Positions 37,697-49,290 of a stretch of 64,000 bases of DNA are shown one piece after another; the first letter of the stretch is position 1; each line of letters begins with the position of its first letter. The notes beneath the pieces were generated by a model. That model was not told the DNA's origin. It saw nothing but the letters and a program-made list of their open reading frames with translations, and ran no database searches. The position numbers were made by a program, and so were the translations under genes. This stretch comes from Telmatactis stephensoni (taxonomy: Eukaryota > Cnidaria > Anthozoa > Actiniaria > Isophelliidae), in NCBI GenBank assembly GCA_029948255.1, contig JALIZF010001831.1, forward strand, positions 847,633 through 911,632, in the 5' to 3' direction.

Positions 37697-37963
37697 TATA
37701 CGTGAAAAAGGACTTCTTCAAGCAAAATTAACTTATTTTAGAGTTCACAGATGTTTCGCCAGTGTGAAGAAGAAACGTCTGTAAATTCTAAGGACCCGTT
37801 CACATGAGAGAGGGTGCCCCTATGTAGTAGGGATAACTCTTTTGTTTTGTGTCCCCAAGGAAAAGAAAACAAAAGAGTTATCCTTACTACACAGGGGCAC
37901 CCTATCTCTTGTAAACGAGCCCTAAAATAACTTAATTTTGCTTGAAAAAGTCCTTTTTCACGT
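37697..37963. mobile_element. Compound foldback element
   Basis: The outer arms TACGTGAAAAAGGACTTCTT...CAAGCAAAATTAA and the complementary right arm TTAATTTTGCTTGAAAAAGT...TTCACGTA enclose a second inverted repeat at 37791-37921 (AGGGTGCCCCTATGTAGTAG against its complement). One arm carries an extra GTTTCGCCAGTGTGAAG segment, suggesting nesting. Confidence 0.7.
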
Positions 37964-38187
37964 ATTTATTATATTTCCAAGCATGGCATCAAAATCTTTT
38001 CATTCATAAATAGATATTTATTTTAATTTAATTTTATTTACTTTGCCTAATAGCAGGAACACCGCCACAGCATAGACCAATTTCATGGGGCCCTGAATTA
38101 AAATGAAAATTGCAACGTAGAATAAGTGATATTAAAACGTAAATTTAAAAACAACAAGTCAGAGGTTTAGTGAGATTCAAGCTTGAA

Positions 38188-38490
38188 TTACATGTTGGGC
38201 AGATGGTTTTCGATCCATGATCTCGGATCTTGAGGGTCATAAGTGTTGATTAATGCAAGTCTGTAGTAGTTTTTTAGGGTGCTTTTGAAGCATTCTAAGT
38301 TCATAGATAATGACAGTTCTAGATCATTGGCCAGGGCATAGTTAATGAAGGGGACTTTAACTTTGGCCAGGGTGTACCCAGATCCTTGTGGCTCTCATAT
38401 TGCATGTAAAACGATCTTTGATACGACGTTGTCCTGCAGGTTTACGTTGTTGATGAGAATTGGGTAACATTGCGCTTGGAGGTAGATGTA
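38188..38490 (-). pseudogene. Decayed repeat-encoded ORF, possible LINE C-terminus
   Basis: Read on the minus strand, the region ends at a stop at 38188-38190. It contains the coding-like stretches NYALANDLELSLSMNLECFK and STLKNYYRLALINTYDPQDP, and an upstream INNVNLQDNVVSKIVLHAI segment ending at an in-frame stop. The FK-x2-LK-x-YY layout resembles the end of LINE polyproteins, where a conserved Ser/Phe-Lys helix follows the reverse transcriptase. I cannot confirm the family, and no catalytic motif is present. It could be another repeat protein. Confidence 0.35.
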
Positions 38491-39808
38491 TTGATGGGTA
38501 GACGAATGTACGATTGTATGACGAATAGAAAGAAATGAAGGGAGGGAGGGAGGAAAGATGGAAGGAATTAAAGGAGGAAAGGAAAATGACGGCATGTGGG
38601 AAGTAAAAGGAAGGATTGGATGAATAAATGAATGGCAAGTATATGAATCAATGAAAGAAAAGGAAAACGAACGATAAATTAGAATAAAGACATTAAAAAT
38701 GAAGTAACCAAATGAACGTGATGGTGAATAGAAATAATCATCTGATAAACCATCATCCAATTAATCCTCTTCCTTTTCACTTAATGAAACAAAACAATAT
38801 CGTAATAAGCATATTGAAACAACGTAATCATAATCACGTCATTTATCTAGCGTAGGAAGATAGTTCTTGACTCCTACTTAGGTCATCTTTGAGGTACATT
38901 GTAGTCACACGATCGTTATTTGGCGTCTTAATACTCAAATACGCATAGGCTAAAAAGAAGAGCTGCTTAGAATTTCTGTCTCGTAGATAAACGTGATAAA
39001 CATCGGTGGATTACGTTATCATCCTTCTACTTAAAACACAAAACAACCCGAGGGAGAGAGAGCCAATCTTGGACGCCAAAAATATTCGCGAGATCACAAG
39101 GAATCTCAAAAGTACGTTAATGTCCTTGATTTTTCATTAAATATTTCAATATTTTGGCTAATGGAAATGCATTTTCTGCATGGACATTCCACGAAAACTC
39201 TTGTAGTCTATTCTTAGTTTTAATGGACAGGGCGGAAGAACGTTTAATATATTCCCTCATTATAAGGACACCATAGGTCTTTTAAGCCCAATATTTTGCA
39301 CACAAGCCGTTTTAGACACAAAGAACAAAATATCAAATAATACCAAATTTGGCACATGCGTCTCTGAGATATAATGCCCTGTACTTTGGGAGAGGTGACA
39401 TATAGTCTTAAGAGGAGACTTTATTCAATGACGAGCAATAATGGCGAAAAGCGCCAAAAACTAGACCTTCGTGCGAGTTTTAATCCAAATTTTCGTTCTG
39501 GATTAACACTCAAATCCTTTTTCTAACGGTTAAAAACTGATGTACCAAGATAGAATACCTGTTTAAAACGGATTTTTGAATTGTACAAAGACACTTATGT
39601 TGAAGTTATGTTGTTGTTATAAAGAAAACATGCAGCAAATGAGCAAATGAAGGCCTAAACCTCATTTTCGGTCCTAATTTTCGCTTTCAATTAACACTTT
39701 GATTCAACTTTCATCGGCCGAAACTACTTACAAACAACTTAAACTTTCTGACTGTTTTGTACAACAGCTATTCTTCAACTCGGGAGTAGGGAATGCTTCA
39801 GAATGACC
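38491..39808. other. No gene seen
   Basis: A GAAG/GGAG purine-rich tract at 38525-38590; otherwise AT-rich DNA without recognisable features. Confidence 0.45.
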
Positions 39809-40039
39809 TGTGTATAAGTATTAGGTCACGCTGCCTTTTGGTGTATAAGTATCACAGGTCATGCTGGCTTTTGGTGTATAAGTATCACAGGTCACGCTGG
39901 CTTTTGGTGTATAGGTATCACAGGTCACGCTGCCTTTTGGTGTATAAGTATCACAGGTCACGCTGGCTTTTGGTGTATAAGTATCACAGGTCATGCTGGC
40001 TTTTGGTGTATAAGTATCACAGGTCATGCTGGCTTTTGG
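39809..40039. repeat. 33-bp minisatellite, seven units
   Basis: Units TGTATAAGTATCACAGGTCA followed by YGCTGSCTTTTGG repeat about seven times. Because 33 is divisible by three, an 11-residue repeat is open in several frames on both strands (for example 39793-40047 and 39821-40027), but nothing outside the array supports a gene. Confidence 0.95.
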
Positions 40040-40299
40040 AAAGTTGAATACATTTTTTTAAGATAACTCTTATTTAAGCAATGTATGTTTTTCTAAATTA
40101 GATACGCAATTACAAAATTTGAAAGCATCATTATGTAAAGAGTTTATGTATTTTTCTTCGTTGAAACCTGAATGGTCCTGAATTTTAAGCCAAGAAAAAT
40201 TTGAGAAGAGAAATAGAATCCATTAAAAACAGGGAAAAAAAAAGAAAGAGAAAAAGAAAAAAAGAAAAGAAAAGTTACATTGTTGACGCAGGAAGGTAC

Positions 40300-40477
40300 G
40301 GTGGCCCACAGGGGCAAAACACAATGCAAAATTGTTTTGAAAACACAACAAAGTTTCGTGGAACACAACAATCTTTCACTGAACACAACAAAGTTTCGTG
40401 GAACACAACAATTTTTCACAGAACACAACAAGACCCAACAATGTTTTACAGTACACAAGTCTTTCACAAGCAACTAA
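40300..40477 (+). repeat. Dispersed repeat with internal 20-bp units, copy 2
   Basis: The inverted partner of 2061-2242. It begins GGTGGCCCACAGGGGCAAAA and ends TTCACAAGCAACTAA. It holds four AACACAACAA units of 20 bp, two of them identical. Confidence 0.85.
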
Positions 40478-40623
40478 TTAGTTAATGAGGATGAGAAATT
40501 TCTTTCAGTTTTTTATATTAATGTCATTTTCGTTGAACATTTTTCAGGTCCATGGACATGAAGCTTCAAAGTGGACGAACAACACTGCTAATTGTATTAG
40601 TCTCATTATGTTCTATATTGTAT

Positions 40624-41333
40624 ATATACCTATTTCAAAAAAGGTTGTCCTTGGTTTTGGTACATACTGCATAGTCAGTACTGCATACCAAGACTGAAAT
40701 GCATCATGGACAATTTGTAAGTGGGTAACAAGAGGCTTTACTAATGTTGGTTCTCTGTTTCCCCTCAGGTTGAATCTAAGTAGACTTTTTCCGCAACTTT
40801 TCTACTTATAAAAATTGTGAAAAATACTCGAAATTTGATATCCACAATGCATTTCGGTCTTGGTTTGCAGTATTCACTATTAGCCACTTTCATACCGTGA
40901 AGACTGGGTACGAGTCCCTTAAACTTTGATGATGGCAACACAAAACTTATGTAGTCAGAAAGAGCACATCGAGCTGTATATAATCCCGAGGTTTGATGTT
41001 AATCGGATATACATTGAAAGAGATACAGCAGTTAAACATGCTAGATTTTACAAACAAATGTATGGTTGTAGGGACAAATGTCCACAAAGTTCCCTACAAC
41101 CATACATGTCTTTGTAAATTCTAGCATTTTTGCAGGCTGTTAGTCATTCAATATTAAACCGATTAACACCAAAGTTCGGAATTTTATAAAGCTCGATGTG
41201 CTCTTTCTGACTATATGAGTTTTGCTTTACCATCGTCAAAATTTGAGGGACTCGTACCCAGTCTTCACGGTATGAAAGTGCCTAATGCAGTATGCATTAA
41301 AACTGAGGACAACCTTTTTGAAATAGGTATAAA
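40624..41333. mobile_element. 710-bp foldback with ~200-bp arms
   Basis: The centre is a hairpin ATGGTTGTAGGGA...TCCCTACAACCAT near 41061-41105. The arms 40870-41073 and 41083-41290 share GTGAAGACTGGGTACGAGTC, GAAAGAGCACATCGAGCT and more. The outermost arm TATACCTATTTCAAAAAAGG (40625-) pairs with its complement at 41298-41333, but about 205 bp (40661-40865) are present only on the left, indicating an insertion or a deletion on the right. Confidence 0.8.
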
Positions 41334-41346
41334 TGGTAAGTTAATC

Positions 41347-41695
41347 AAGCGTTTAATAACGCCGCTCGCTAAAGAAATAATGCAGCAGTTATAATACATG
41401 GTACTCGGATTTCAACCTTCTCCATTCAGAGATCGAAAAGGGTATGTTAAAATTCGAGCTATGTTCATATCTAGGCTGTCACGAAAACGAAAACCACGTT
41501 TTATGTCGGATCTTTAACGATGTAAATCACAAAACCGTTTTATCTATCAAACGTTTAATAGCGCCGCTTGCTAAAAATGCATCATTTAGAATACATAGTG
41601 GCATATTTCGACCTTCTCCATCCAGTCCATCCAGAGAACAAGGTTAAAATCCAGACTATGCTCATATCTGACCATATCTAGCCTGTCAAGGAAAC
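41347..41695. repeat. ~200-bp tandem duplication
   Basis: CGTTTAATAACGCCGCTCGC at 41350 and CGTTTAATAGCGCCGCTTGC at 41551 start two diverged units that share CGACCTTCTCCAT-like, GTTAAAAT, TATGYTCATATCT and CTGTCA segments in the same order. Confidence 0.75.
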
Positions 41696-42767
41696 GATAG
41701 GTGTCAGTAGACAAGCACAAGGAAAAAGCATACGGACATTAGACGTTTATCAGAAAACTGTTTTTATCTATGATTATAAGTGTTTCATTTTAGAACATGT
41801 GTAAGAATTTTTGTCCGGGCGACGTTTGAACTCTGGCCCTGCCCACAACAGACGTATGCTTACTTGAGTAAAAGAACGAAAAATTCGTCGAAATTTATCC
41901 GAATTTTCGCTACTGAAGCTCCGCGCCATCTGGAATGTGTGCATTAGCTCTGGAAATGGTAGCCACTAAGGTTTGAAATACCAAAATCCAACTCATAACA
42001 ATTTAAGTAGTCCAAGGTTATTGCAATGCTGCGCGCAACAGAACGTGCGTTAACCCCTGCAGCAGGCGCGCGCAATGCCCCAGAAAAAGCTCTGTTGCAC
42101 TTCTGTAGCTGTTGCGCAAAACGTTGCGCGATCTGTTGCAAGGTTGGTATGGCTTCAGAAAAAGAACTCGTTTCTACTTCTCTAACTGTTGCGCGCACCT
42201 GTTGCAGGGTCGGACACAGGCACGATGCATGTTGTGTACAATGTTACAAGCTACAGGGAAAATAACATCTCGTGTTCTGGGTTTCTACAAATTAAGCCCC
42301 ATTAACAATAGCCCAGCGCAGGTCGCATGAGACTGTGTATAGGATAATTCGTCAGGCAAAGCAGTGAATCACTTGAAAGAGTTCATCATGTAATGAAAGC
42401 ACTGTGAAAGATTTAAAAGGTTTACTTTTTTTGTGTTATTAAGTTTCTAGGCAGAAATGACATTTCCCAATATTTTGAATACGACAATATAAAAACTTGC
42501 GCAAGTTTGGCATTCTGCATTGCGAGATTCTCTGTGGGGTTTTCGGGGATCAGTTATAATTTAATTTCTCGTCTACTTACACAATTAAACTCAAATCGAC
42601 CATGTAACTAATAAATTTGGTGTTAATATTGAAGAACAAACGCGTACATGTAAACAACTACGAGCTTTGTTTTAAAACGATGAGCTAAAAGTATAAATCC
42701 AAATTTTAAATCACCTTAACTTATAAAATAACTAACCTCTGCTGATGTCTTAATCTGATTAGATCTA
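41696..42767. other. No gene seen; TGTTGCGC-rich patch at 42025-42215
   Basis: A GC-rich patch repeats the words CTGTTGCGCGCA and CAGAAAAAG in two loose units of about 70 bp. The ORFs over it (41944-42330) overlap on both strands and have no recognisable domain. Confidence 0.45.
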
Positions 42768-43920
42768 GGGATGTTCCTGAAATAAGAAACGTGGATTCCA
42801 ACTGAACATCTTCAGTGAGGCCGATCATTTCACTTTGGAACAGAAATAAAAATCCATAAGTAATAGCGTACGTAACGGCTTGAAGCTTGCTGTAGTACTT
42901 AAAATAATCATGGAAATTTATTGATCCCTCTTCAATCGACTAGATTTTGATTGGTTCCTCTATCTCCCTGGGGAATTGGGACAAGTCGATGGAATAAAAC
43001 AATGCAGACAAGCTCGATGTTCCTGAAAACTTATTCTTTTATTTTCTCTTTCTATTTAATTACAAAACAGCTATTTTTTGATAACTGGACTCTGATTGGT
43101 TCATTTCTTTCCCTGGGAAGTATTAGCATTACAATGAAACTTCGCCGAATAGACTACCCCGATTAGTCATTTAATTTATTAAGTGTCTAGGTAGCGCAGC
43201 GGTCTAAGGTGATATCTAAAGGTATGGATTAGGGTCCGGATATCGTCTCCCTCCCTGGCCTTCGGGCTAAGATAACTGTAATATGTAGCACCGGGATAGC
43301 GTGGATGGGGCCGAAATCTTCATCCGTAACGTAAGTCGATTCGATGTCTCAGCTTCTCAGAATGTCTCGGGAGAATCGTCCCAAAATTCCATTTTCTTTT
43401 TTTCTTTTTACAGTTATTCATTCAGTCTGTTATTATATTTCCGGGGGGTGCTCTTTAAGGGGATACAAGTTCGATCCTCGTCGACGCCGGGTTCTTTTCT
43501 GACTTTTTTTTCTTCATTTTTTCCGTTTCTTTCCCAAGCTTGAAGTTAAAATTACATCTTTTTGAACTTGTTTTTAAATGTTTAGTGTTTTCAATATTCT
43601 TTCTGATAAATTTCATCTTCATTTTTTATTTTTAATTATAATTATTCATATATCTCACTGCATTGTTTCTGTGGGGTGCATTTCCTAGACATTACAAATT
43701 TCTTTCTTTTTTTCCTTTTTTCCTTTTCTTTTTTCGAATGTCTGGACGTTTTTTCCTATTTTTTCCTTTTTTCGAATATCAGGACTTTTTTCTCGCGAGT
43801 GATAATATTTTTATTTACTTTTAAATACCTATTTGAATAATATAATTGGAAACCATTTCTTACAAAATTCCTGACTTACATTAGAATTTGTTCCCGTAGC
43901 ATGAATTCAAAATCGCTTTA
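42768..43920 (+). repeat. 1.1-kb dispersed repeat, copy 2
   Basis: Direct-orientation partner of 1-1130, sharing its start (TTCCTGAAATAAGAAACGTG near 42774), the tRNA-like boxes (TAGCGCAGCGG at 43192-43202; AGTTCGATCCT near 43467), the long T runs and the final CGCTTTA. It has an extra TCGCGAGTGATAATA-containing segment near 43790. Confidence 0.88.
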
Positions 43921-45396
43921 ACCCTATACTTTTTTTGAGCTTATTTGAAAGGGTACCTAATTATTTCAAACATATCAAATTTGTAAAAAAAAAATCATAA
44001 TTGGAACCTATGAACAATTTTTGTAAGAAATTTTGTTCGACTTAAGAAGATTTTTTGTTGGAAGTCACGGTACAAAAGTCAAGAAATGAAGGTATTTTTT
44101 AGTCTTTGTATCAAAAGTGTTTATACCATTACGTAGCATATACCATTGGCTATTATTTGTACAAATGTAGTTTCTGTAGAAGTATTATCTTGTGATTTGC
44201 AATTTTTTTTCTTATCACTTCCGGTGACGCTATTTTTGCCTCAAAAACTCGCCAATAGGCATCCATTCAACGCTGATTATCTTAAAAACGAGCTTTGGGC
44301 AACATTTTTGCTTTTCCTTTTTGAAATCAGCATTAAATGTCACTTCAGAAAATTGTGGTTTGACTGATTTCTTTTCATTTTTTACTATAGTAGCCAGTCA
44401 CCTTAAGTAGCAGATGACACAAAAAAGATATTGGGAGAAGGCTAGAGCAATAAAATCATGGCAAAAGTCTCAATTAATGACTGTGATAATTCCTCATATT
44501 CTTCTTGTGTTTCTGAGTCAGATACGGATACATGCATTTCCAGTACTGATGATGAAGAGAATGACTCCAAAAACAAAAAAGCAAAACCGTTTAATTTGTC
44601 AGTATTTTTCTCATAATTAGAAGGTCCTGGCCCGTTGTATTGTTTCCACTTCACAGAATAAACCACAAAATTTCTCTAATTTCGCAAGTCTATTAAGCTC
44701 TTTGAAATCTACATATTTCAACTGGAAATAGAATACAATTTATGATGGCTCCACTTATTCTCATGCTTGTATCTTTTTTACGCTCAGGTGTTCAAAATTG
44801 GGTGACAATCCTTTTAATGCCAATAAACCTATATGGTGGTTATCCGACTCTATTATCTCCACATAATAAAAAAAATTAAGGAATTTCATTGTTGATCCTG
44901 AGAGCAATTTTTTTCTCAAATGGGTCCTCTATTGACTTGAAACATCTAATAGACTTTGTGAAAAGAAGAATGACTGAAGTTAAGGAGGCTTCCTACAATT
45001 TCTCTAGTGCTCGACCGGTCAACTTGAAATGGTTATATAGTTCTTACACGAAAGCACGAAAGCACCCACAGTTATGAGCTTTCGTTCACTTACTACATAA
45101 AGACTGAAGTTTTTAATGGTATGTGTTTTGTTTACATCGGTGTTACCATAGCGACGAAACGGTGACGTCACCGTTTTGGATTCCAAGGAATTTTATGCGT
45201 TTTTTACACAAGACGTTAATATTTAGGACTTTGGCTAGTAGCATATGAATTTTGGAGAAATTCGTATAAACAGATTTTGAAATATTCGAGGCGCAATTTT
45301 TTAACCCCAAAATTAACAATTTATTATCAGGTTTCGACTCAATAATTTTAAAATCACAACAGCATGACAACTATTCGACTGTCAATACGTTGCTCA
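43921..45396. other. No gene confirmed; small acidic ORF and CRE-like palindrome
   Basis: A 52-codon ORF (44458-44616, plus) would encode a Ser/Asp-rich acidic peptide of unknown type; it is not convincing alone. A perfect 20-bp palindrome AAACGGTGACGTCACCGTTT lies at 45157-45176 and contains the CREB site TGACGTCA. Other ORFs have no recognisable domain. Confidence 0.4.
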
Positions 45397-45584
45397 CATA
45401 TCAGACTACTTCTCACCAAAGGGAGAAAACAGTTGACCAAGAGATTTTTCTTTTGGAGCACTAGACGTTTTTGCATAAATTTTGATAAAATTCAACCCAA
45501 TTTCATGTCTTAGTGGCATGCGCTGACGGAGATCCAAAGCAATTTCTGACGTGCAACTTCGTTGAGAAGTAGTCTGATATACAC
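45397..45584. mobile_element. 188-bp element with 20-bp inverted ends
   Basis: TATCAGACTACTTCTCACC at the left matches the complement of CGTTGAGAAGTAGTCTGATA at the right. No internal ORF. Confidence 0.55.
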
Positions 45585-45620
45585 CCTTCTAATGAATGCC
45601 ACAACGTATTGTTTTCCGCG

Positions 45621-45697
45621 ATTGACGTCAAAATGATTTATTCTTTTGAAACTTGTACAATGTGAATGCAATTGAAAAGAATAAATTCGACGTCAAG
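45621..45697. repeat. 77-bp imperfect hairpin
   Basis: ATTGACGTCAAAATGATTTA...TTCTTTT pairs with AAAAGAATAAATTCGACGTCAAG. Confidence 0.6.
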
Positions 45698-45739
45698 TCA
45701 TAACATCTTGAATTGGCTCTACAAACGATCCCTTACCCA

Positions 45740-45995
45740 TAATCATGAATTCTGTCTTAACATTGTGAGAAGTGAATCCATTACAACAACACTAATCGTA
45801 CAATTTTAGAGAACTCTCAACTTTGTTGAGAGTAGTAACCACCGTGTCAGGACAATTAGCAGCAACATCACCGTAGTATCATCAGCATACATGTGTACCA
45901 GCCGTTCCTTCGAGTAACATCAGGTAGATCATTACAAAACAAAGAGAATAGTATCGGCCCTAGTACGGAGTCCTGGGGAACACCAAATTAATGTA
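45740..45995 (-). pseudogene. LINE reverse transcriptase fragment
   Basis: The minus strand encodes FGVPQDSVLGPILFSLF then CNDLPDV near 45990-45920, the block-B/C region of a non-LTR reverse transcriptase. After a frameshift it encodes MYADDTTV at about 45870-45892, the catalytic YADD box. An in-frame stop follows downstream, so it is dead. The GVPQ-x-SVLGP and YADD pattern fits the CR1/L2/Jockey-like group rather than the restriction-endonuclease elements at 52-63 kb, which have FADD. The clade is not assigned. Confidence 0.8.
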
Positions 45996-46896
45996 GTCCT
46001 ATACTACTTCTTAAACACCAAAACACACAAACACAGAAATGTTGTTTCCTTGATGCGGGGCACGATATGTTTCTCAGTTTTGCCACGCCAAAATAAAATA
46101 AAAGCCCTCTATGAGTACATGTGGTTACTGATAGTCAAAACATATAGAGTGGTTTTCATAAATACGATAATTATTTAAATCTGGAAAACAAAACAATCAA
46201 ATTTTACGTATTAAACCTAATCTCAAGCCTTAGCTTATGTAACAAGGCAAAACCTTGATATCCTAGAAAGGCTTCCAAAGAAATTCACAGCGAAATTGAG
46301 AGCATAAATGTGAATGAAAAACTTCTGAGATGTTGAAAATATTTTAAAAATTAACTTCGTATGGTAATAGCTAGTCTGGAAATAATCACTGAAAACAACA
46401 CATCTGTGCGCGCGATCGCTGGCCGATTCTCCACAAACCTAACAAAAATCTACAAAATATATAATTACACAAAAGGGATTGTACACATTGCTGAAAGATA
46501 TGTATGGCTTTGTCTACAAAATAAATAAACTGATCATGGCATAAAAGTGGTAAAAACTCGCCTAATAAATGGCGGCTATCGAGCACGAATTGAATGTGTT
46601 TTTTTATCGCTGGTTGATCTGGACCGCGGTGTTGACTACTTGGAGAACTTCATATTGATCCAAAAACGTGCTTGTTTAACTTGGTAGCGGTATCGAGTTC
46701 TGCCATCGAACGAACTTTGTTGATCCCAAATCGTATCATTGCTGTTTCGATATTTGGCAAATATTAGGAGTATTAAAACTTCGAGTTTTCATCGCAACAA
46801 GCCCGCCGAGAAGTCATGTAGATTTCGATGTACACTTCGTGAACCTGAAGTCACGGACCTAACACACTCGATGACATAGAAAAAATGCCAGTAACC
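45996..46896. other. No gene seen
   Basis: AT-rich sequence with short ORFs only. Confidence 0.45.
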
Positions 46897-47310
46897 ACAA
46901 AACAACAACAAACAACAAACAACAAACAACAAACAACAAACAACAAACAACAAACAACAAACAACAAACAACAAACAACAAACAACAAACAACAAACAAC
47001 AAACGACAAAAACAAACAACAAACAACAAAACAACAACAAACAAACTAACAAACAAGAAACAACAACAAACAACCACAACAAACAACAACAAACAACAAC
47101 AAACAACAAACAACAACAAACAACTAACAACAAACTAACAAACAACAAACAACAACAAACAACAACAACAAACAACAACAACAACAACAAACAACAACAA
47201 CAAACAACAACAAACAACAACAACAAACAACAACAAACAATAACTAACAACAAACTAACAAACAACAAACAATAAAAACAACAACAAACAACAACAACAA
47301 CAACAACAAC
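46897..47310. repeat. (AACAAAC)n / (AAC)n repeat
   Basis: About 410 bases of AACAAAC and AAC units with rare interruptions. The Val/Cys/Leu-rich 189-codon minus-strand ORF across it is an artefact. Confidence 0.97.
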
Positions 47311-47665
47311 CGAAGGTTTTAGATCAAGCACTCGCTGTTGCTCCTTCCTGCCAGACAAAGCAAAACTGGCATTAAGAAAGTTCTCTTGTTTCTAGGCGCC
47401 TTGGTACTTTAGTGAATACCTCATCCTAAAGAAAAGCAGCGGGCTTTTGGGTGAGCAGGGCCGGGCATGGAAAGAGGGATATTGGCCTAACATTCAGTAA
47501 ACATAAATTGAAGGGAATTAAGTCTGAGAGAGGGGTACAGGGGAGGGAGAGCCTCTTCCCCTCTCCAGCCCTCTCCCTTCCTCCTCCCCTCTCCTCCCTT
47601 CCAAGAATCTGTTCACAAGGTTCATCAGTATGGCTTCTCGAAGCTTCAATTTTAACAGCCGAAAT
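47311..47665. other. No gene seen; CT-rich patch
   Basis: A CCCTCTCC-rich patch near 47555-47600. No coding feature recognised. Confidence 0.4.
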
Positions 47666-47785
47666 CGTTGCATCGCGACCAGCAAATTACGAGTTTTGTT
47701 TTGAATTTGGGTTTTTCTGATCCGTCAATCAGTTTGGGGGAGGAGCTTATTTCAAATCAAACAATCACTGAACGAATTCACCTTC
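47666..47785 (+). mobile_element. Half copy of the CGTTGCATCGCGACC MITE
   Basis: Begins CGTTGCATCGCGACCAGCAA and continues through TTTTTCTGATCCGTCAATCA and GGAGCTTATTTCAAA, matching the left part of 51809-51992. The right terminal repeat is missing or too diverged to see. Confidence 0.75.
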
Positions 47786-48041
47786 TGTCGTGACTGTCTC
47801 TCACTGAGTTTTCTCCTTACCATTATTAAGGTCGTTATTTCAACTATTTATATTCATTTATTTATCTATTAATTATTCATATTTTATGTACTCAGCGGAA
47901 GTTGAATTAAAAAAATTATTCGATATATTACAAGTAGACACATTCTTCTTTCGATGGAGTTTAGGTTGTGAAGGAGAATTAAAATACCATCGGCGATACA
48001 ACGTGTTAAAATTACTAATCGAAAAATAGTTATCACTAATA

Positions 48042-48235
48042 TAAAATTCTGTAAAACATTCAATTCTTGATTATAACTGCATGCTTTCAAGCCACTCCAG
48101 TTACTAGAATACCTACTGTTTTAGATAACATATATAATTTAGAATTCTGTAAAATATGCAATTCTTGATTATATAACTGCTTTCAATCCACTCCAGTTAC
48201 TAGAATACCTACTGTTTTAGATTATAAATGACTAA
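48042..48235. repeat. ~97-bp tandem duplication
   Basis: Two units share AATTCTGTAAAA, CAATTCTTGATTATA and CCACTCCAGTTACTAGAATA followed by CCTACTGTTTTAGAT. Confidence 0.85.
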
Positions 48236-48267
48236 GTAGGACACGATAATACTTTTGCCTCTAGGTT

Positions 48268-48350
48268 TCCATACAGATCTGTTTCGTACAGGGCGTATGT
48301 CCTGCACTCATCAGTGCATAGCTATCTGTACGAAACAGATCTGTATGGAA
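48268..48350. mobile_element. 83-bp perfect-arm hairpin
   Basis: Arms of 25 bp starting TTCCATACAGATCTGTTTCG are perfectly complementary across a 33-base loop. A hairpin this exact suggests a recent miniature element or a structured RNA locus. Confidence 0.75.
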
Positions 48351-48664
48351 TTAAACGTCCTAATTATTCATTTATAAATTGCCCTACCTATTGAGCACTC
48401 TTTGTGCAACAAAATACTAGCTTTTACTTTTACTGATTTAGATTATACATTTAGTTAGATGATATCTACATTACATTTGCGGTTATGATTGTTTTTGAGA
48501 ACTTTTTGAAGTGCATCGGAAACCGGACGTCAAGGAGAAAATGGGATTTTTGACATTCCGAAAGTAAAATTTGATATTAATAAGAGTCCCTTGAGGTAAA
48601 TCGACGACTTGATCTGAATAACGGAAACAGCTGCAATGAAAAATGTCCCGCAGTGAATCGATTT

Positions 48665-49029
48665 GGGGGGGACTCCTATATATAAGAGGACGGGGATGCT
48701 CGTCGGAAATTTTGAAAATGACCCCTAAATTAAAGGTACCTGAGTGGGAGTGGCAACAATTGATTTCTACCCCTAAAAGGTACCAATTCAAAACAACAAT
48801 AAAGAATTAAAGTAATGAAACACTTTGTTATCGATGTGCTTTGAAGATTCAATTCAGATCATCGAAATTGTCCCTTTCATGCTTATTTTAAGTAGTTTAT
48901 TTACCCCCAAAACAGTCCCTAAAAGTCCACTTAAGTCTGAGACACCCTAAAAGGTACCAGATTGCAGATTTTAACCCCTAAAAGGTACGACGAGCATCCC
49001 CGTCCATTTACGATCGGAGTCCCCCCCCC
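48665..49029. mobile_element. 365-bp MITE with GGGGGGGACTCC termini
   Basis: GGGGGGGACTCC...GGACGGGGATGCTCGTCG at the left matches, inverted, CGACGAGCATCCCCGTCC...GGAGTCCCCCCC at the right. The interior has CCCCTAAAAGGTACC-type repeats on both sides, so the arms are longer but diverged. It ends about 260 bp before the GPCR start and could contribute to its 5' region. Confidence 0.8.
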
Positions 49030-49290
49030 GGGCAATATTCCTGCCCAGTCCTTTGTAGGCTTTCACCCCGTGTTCAACGTCGAGTTATGCAAGTAGTCAA
49101 CTAGTCTAGGTCGCAAAATTAAAGAGCACTTACAACTTCACAGACAGCGAATCACCCCATCAACGAATTGCGATTCGATCATGTCTTGGCAAGGTAAAAT
49201 TATCGCTGAAAGAGGTAAACCAATTAAGAAATACTTATATTTGTGTTTCTCATTAAAAATCGATAAATTGCACGAGGTACTTATAAACTG

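Noticed and set aside
39793..40047. 11-residue repeat protein
   Set aside because: Follows from the 33-bp unit length; equally open on the opposite strand and with no flanking coding sequence.
44458..44616. 52-codon acidic Ser/Asp-rich ORF
   Set aside because: Short, no family recognised and no gene context; kept only as a remark.
46789..47358. 189-codon Val/Cys/Leu-rich ORF resembling a membrane protein
   Set aside because: Translation of (AACAAAC)n read on the minus strand.
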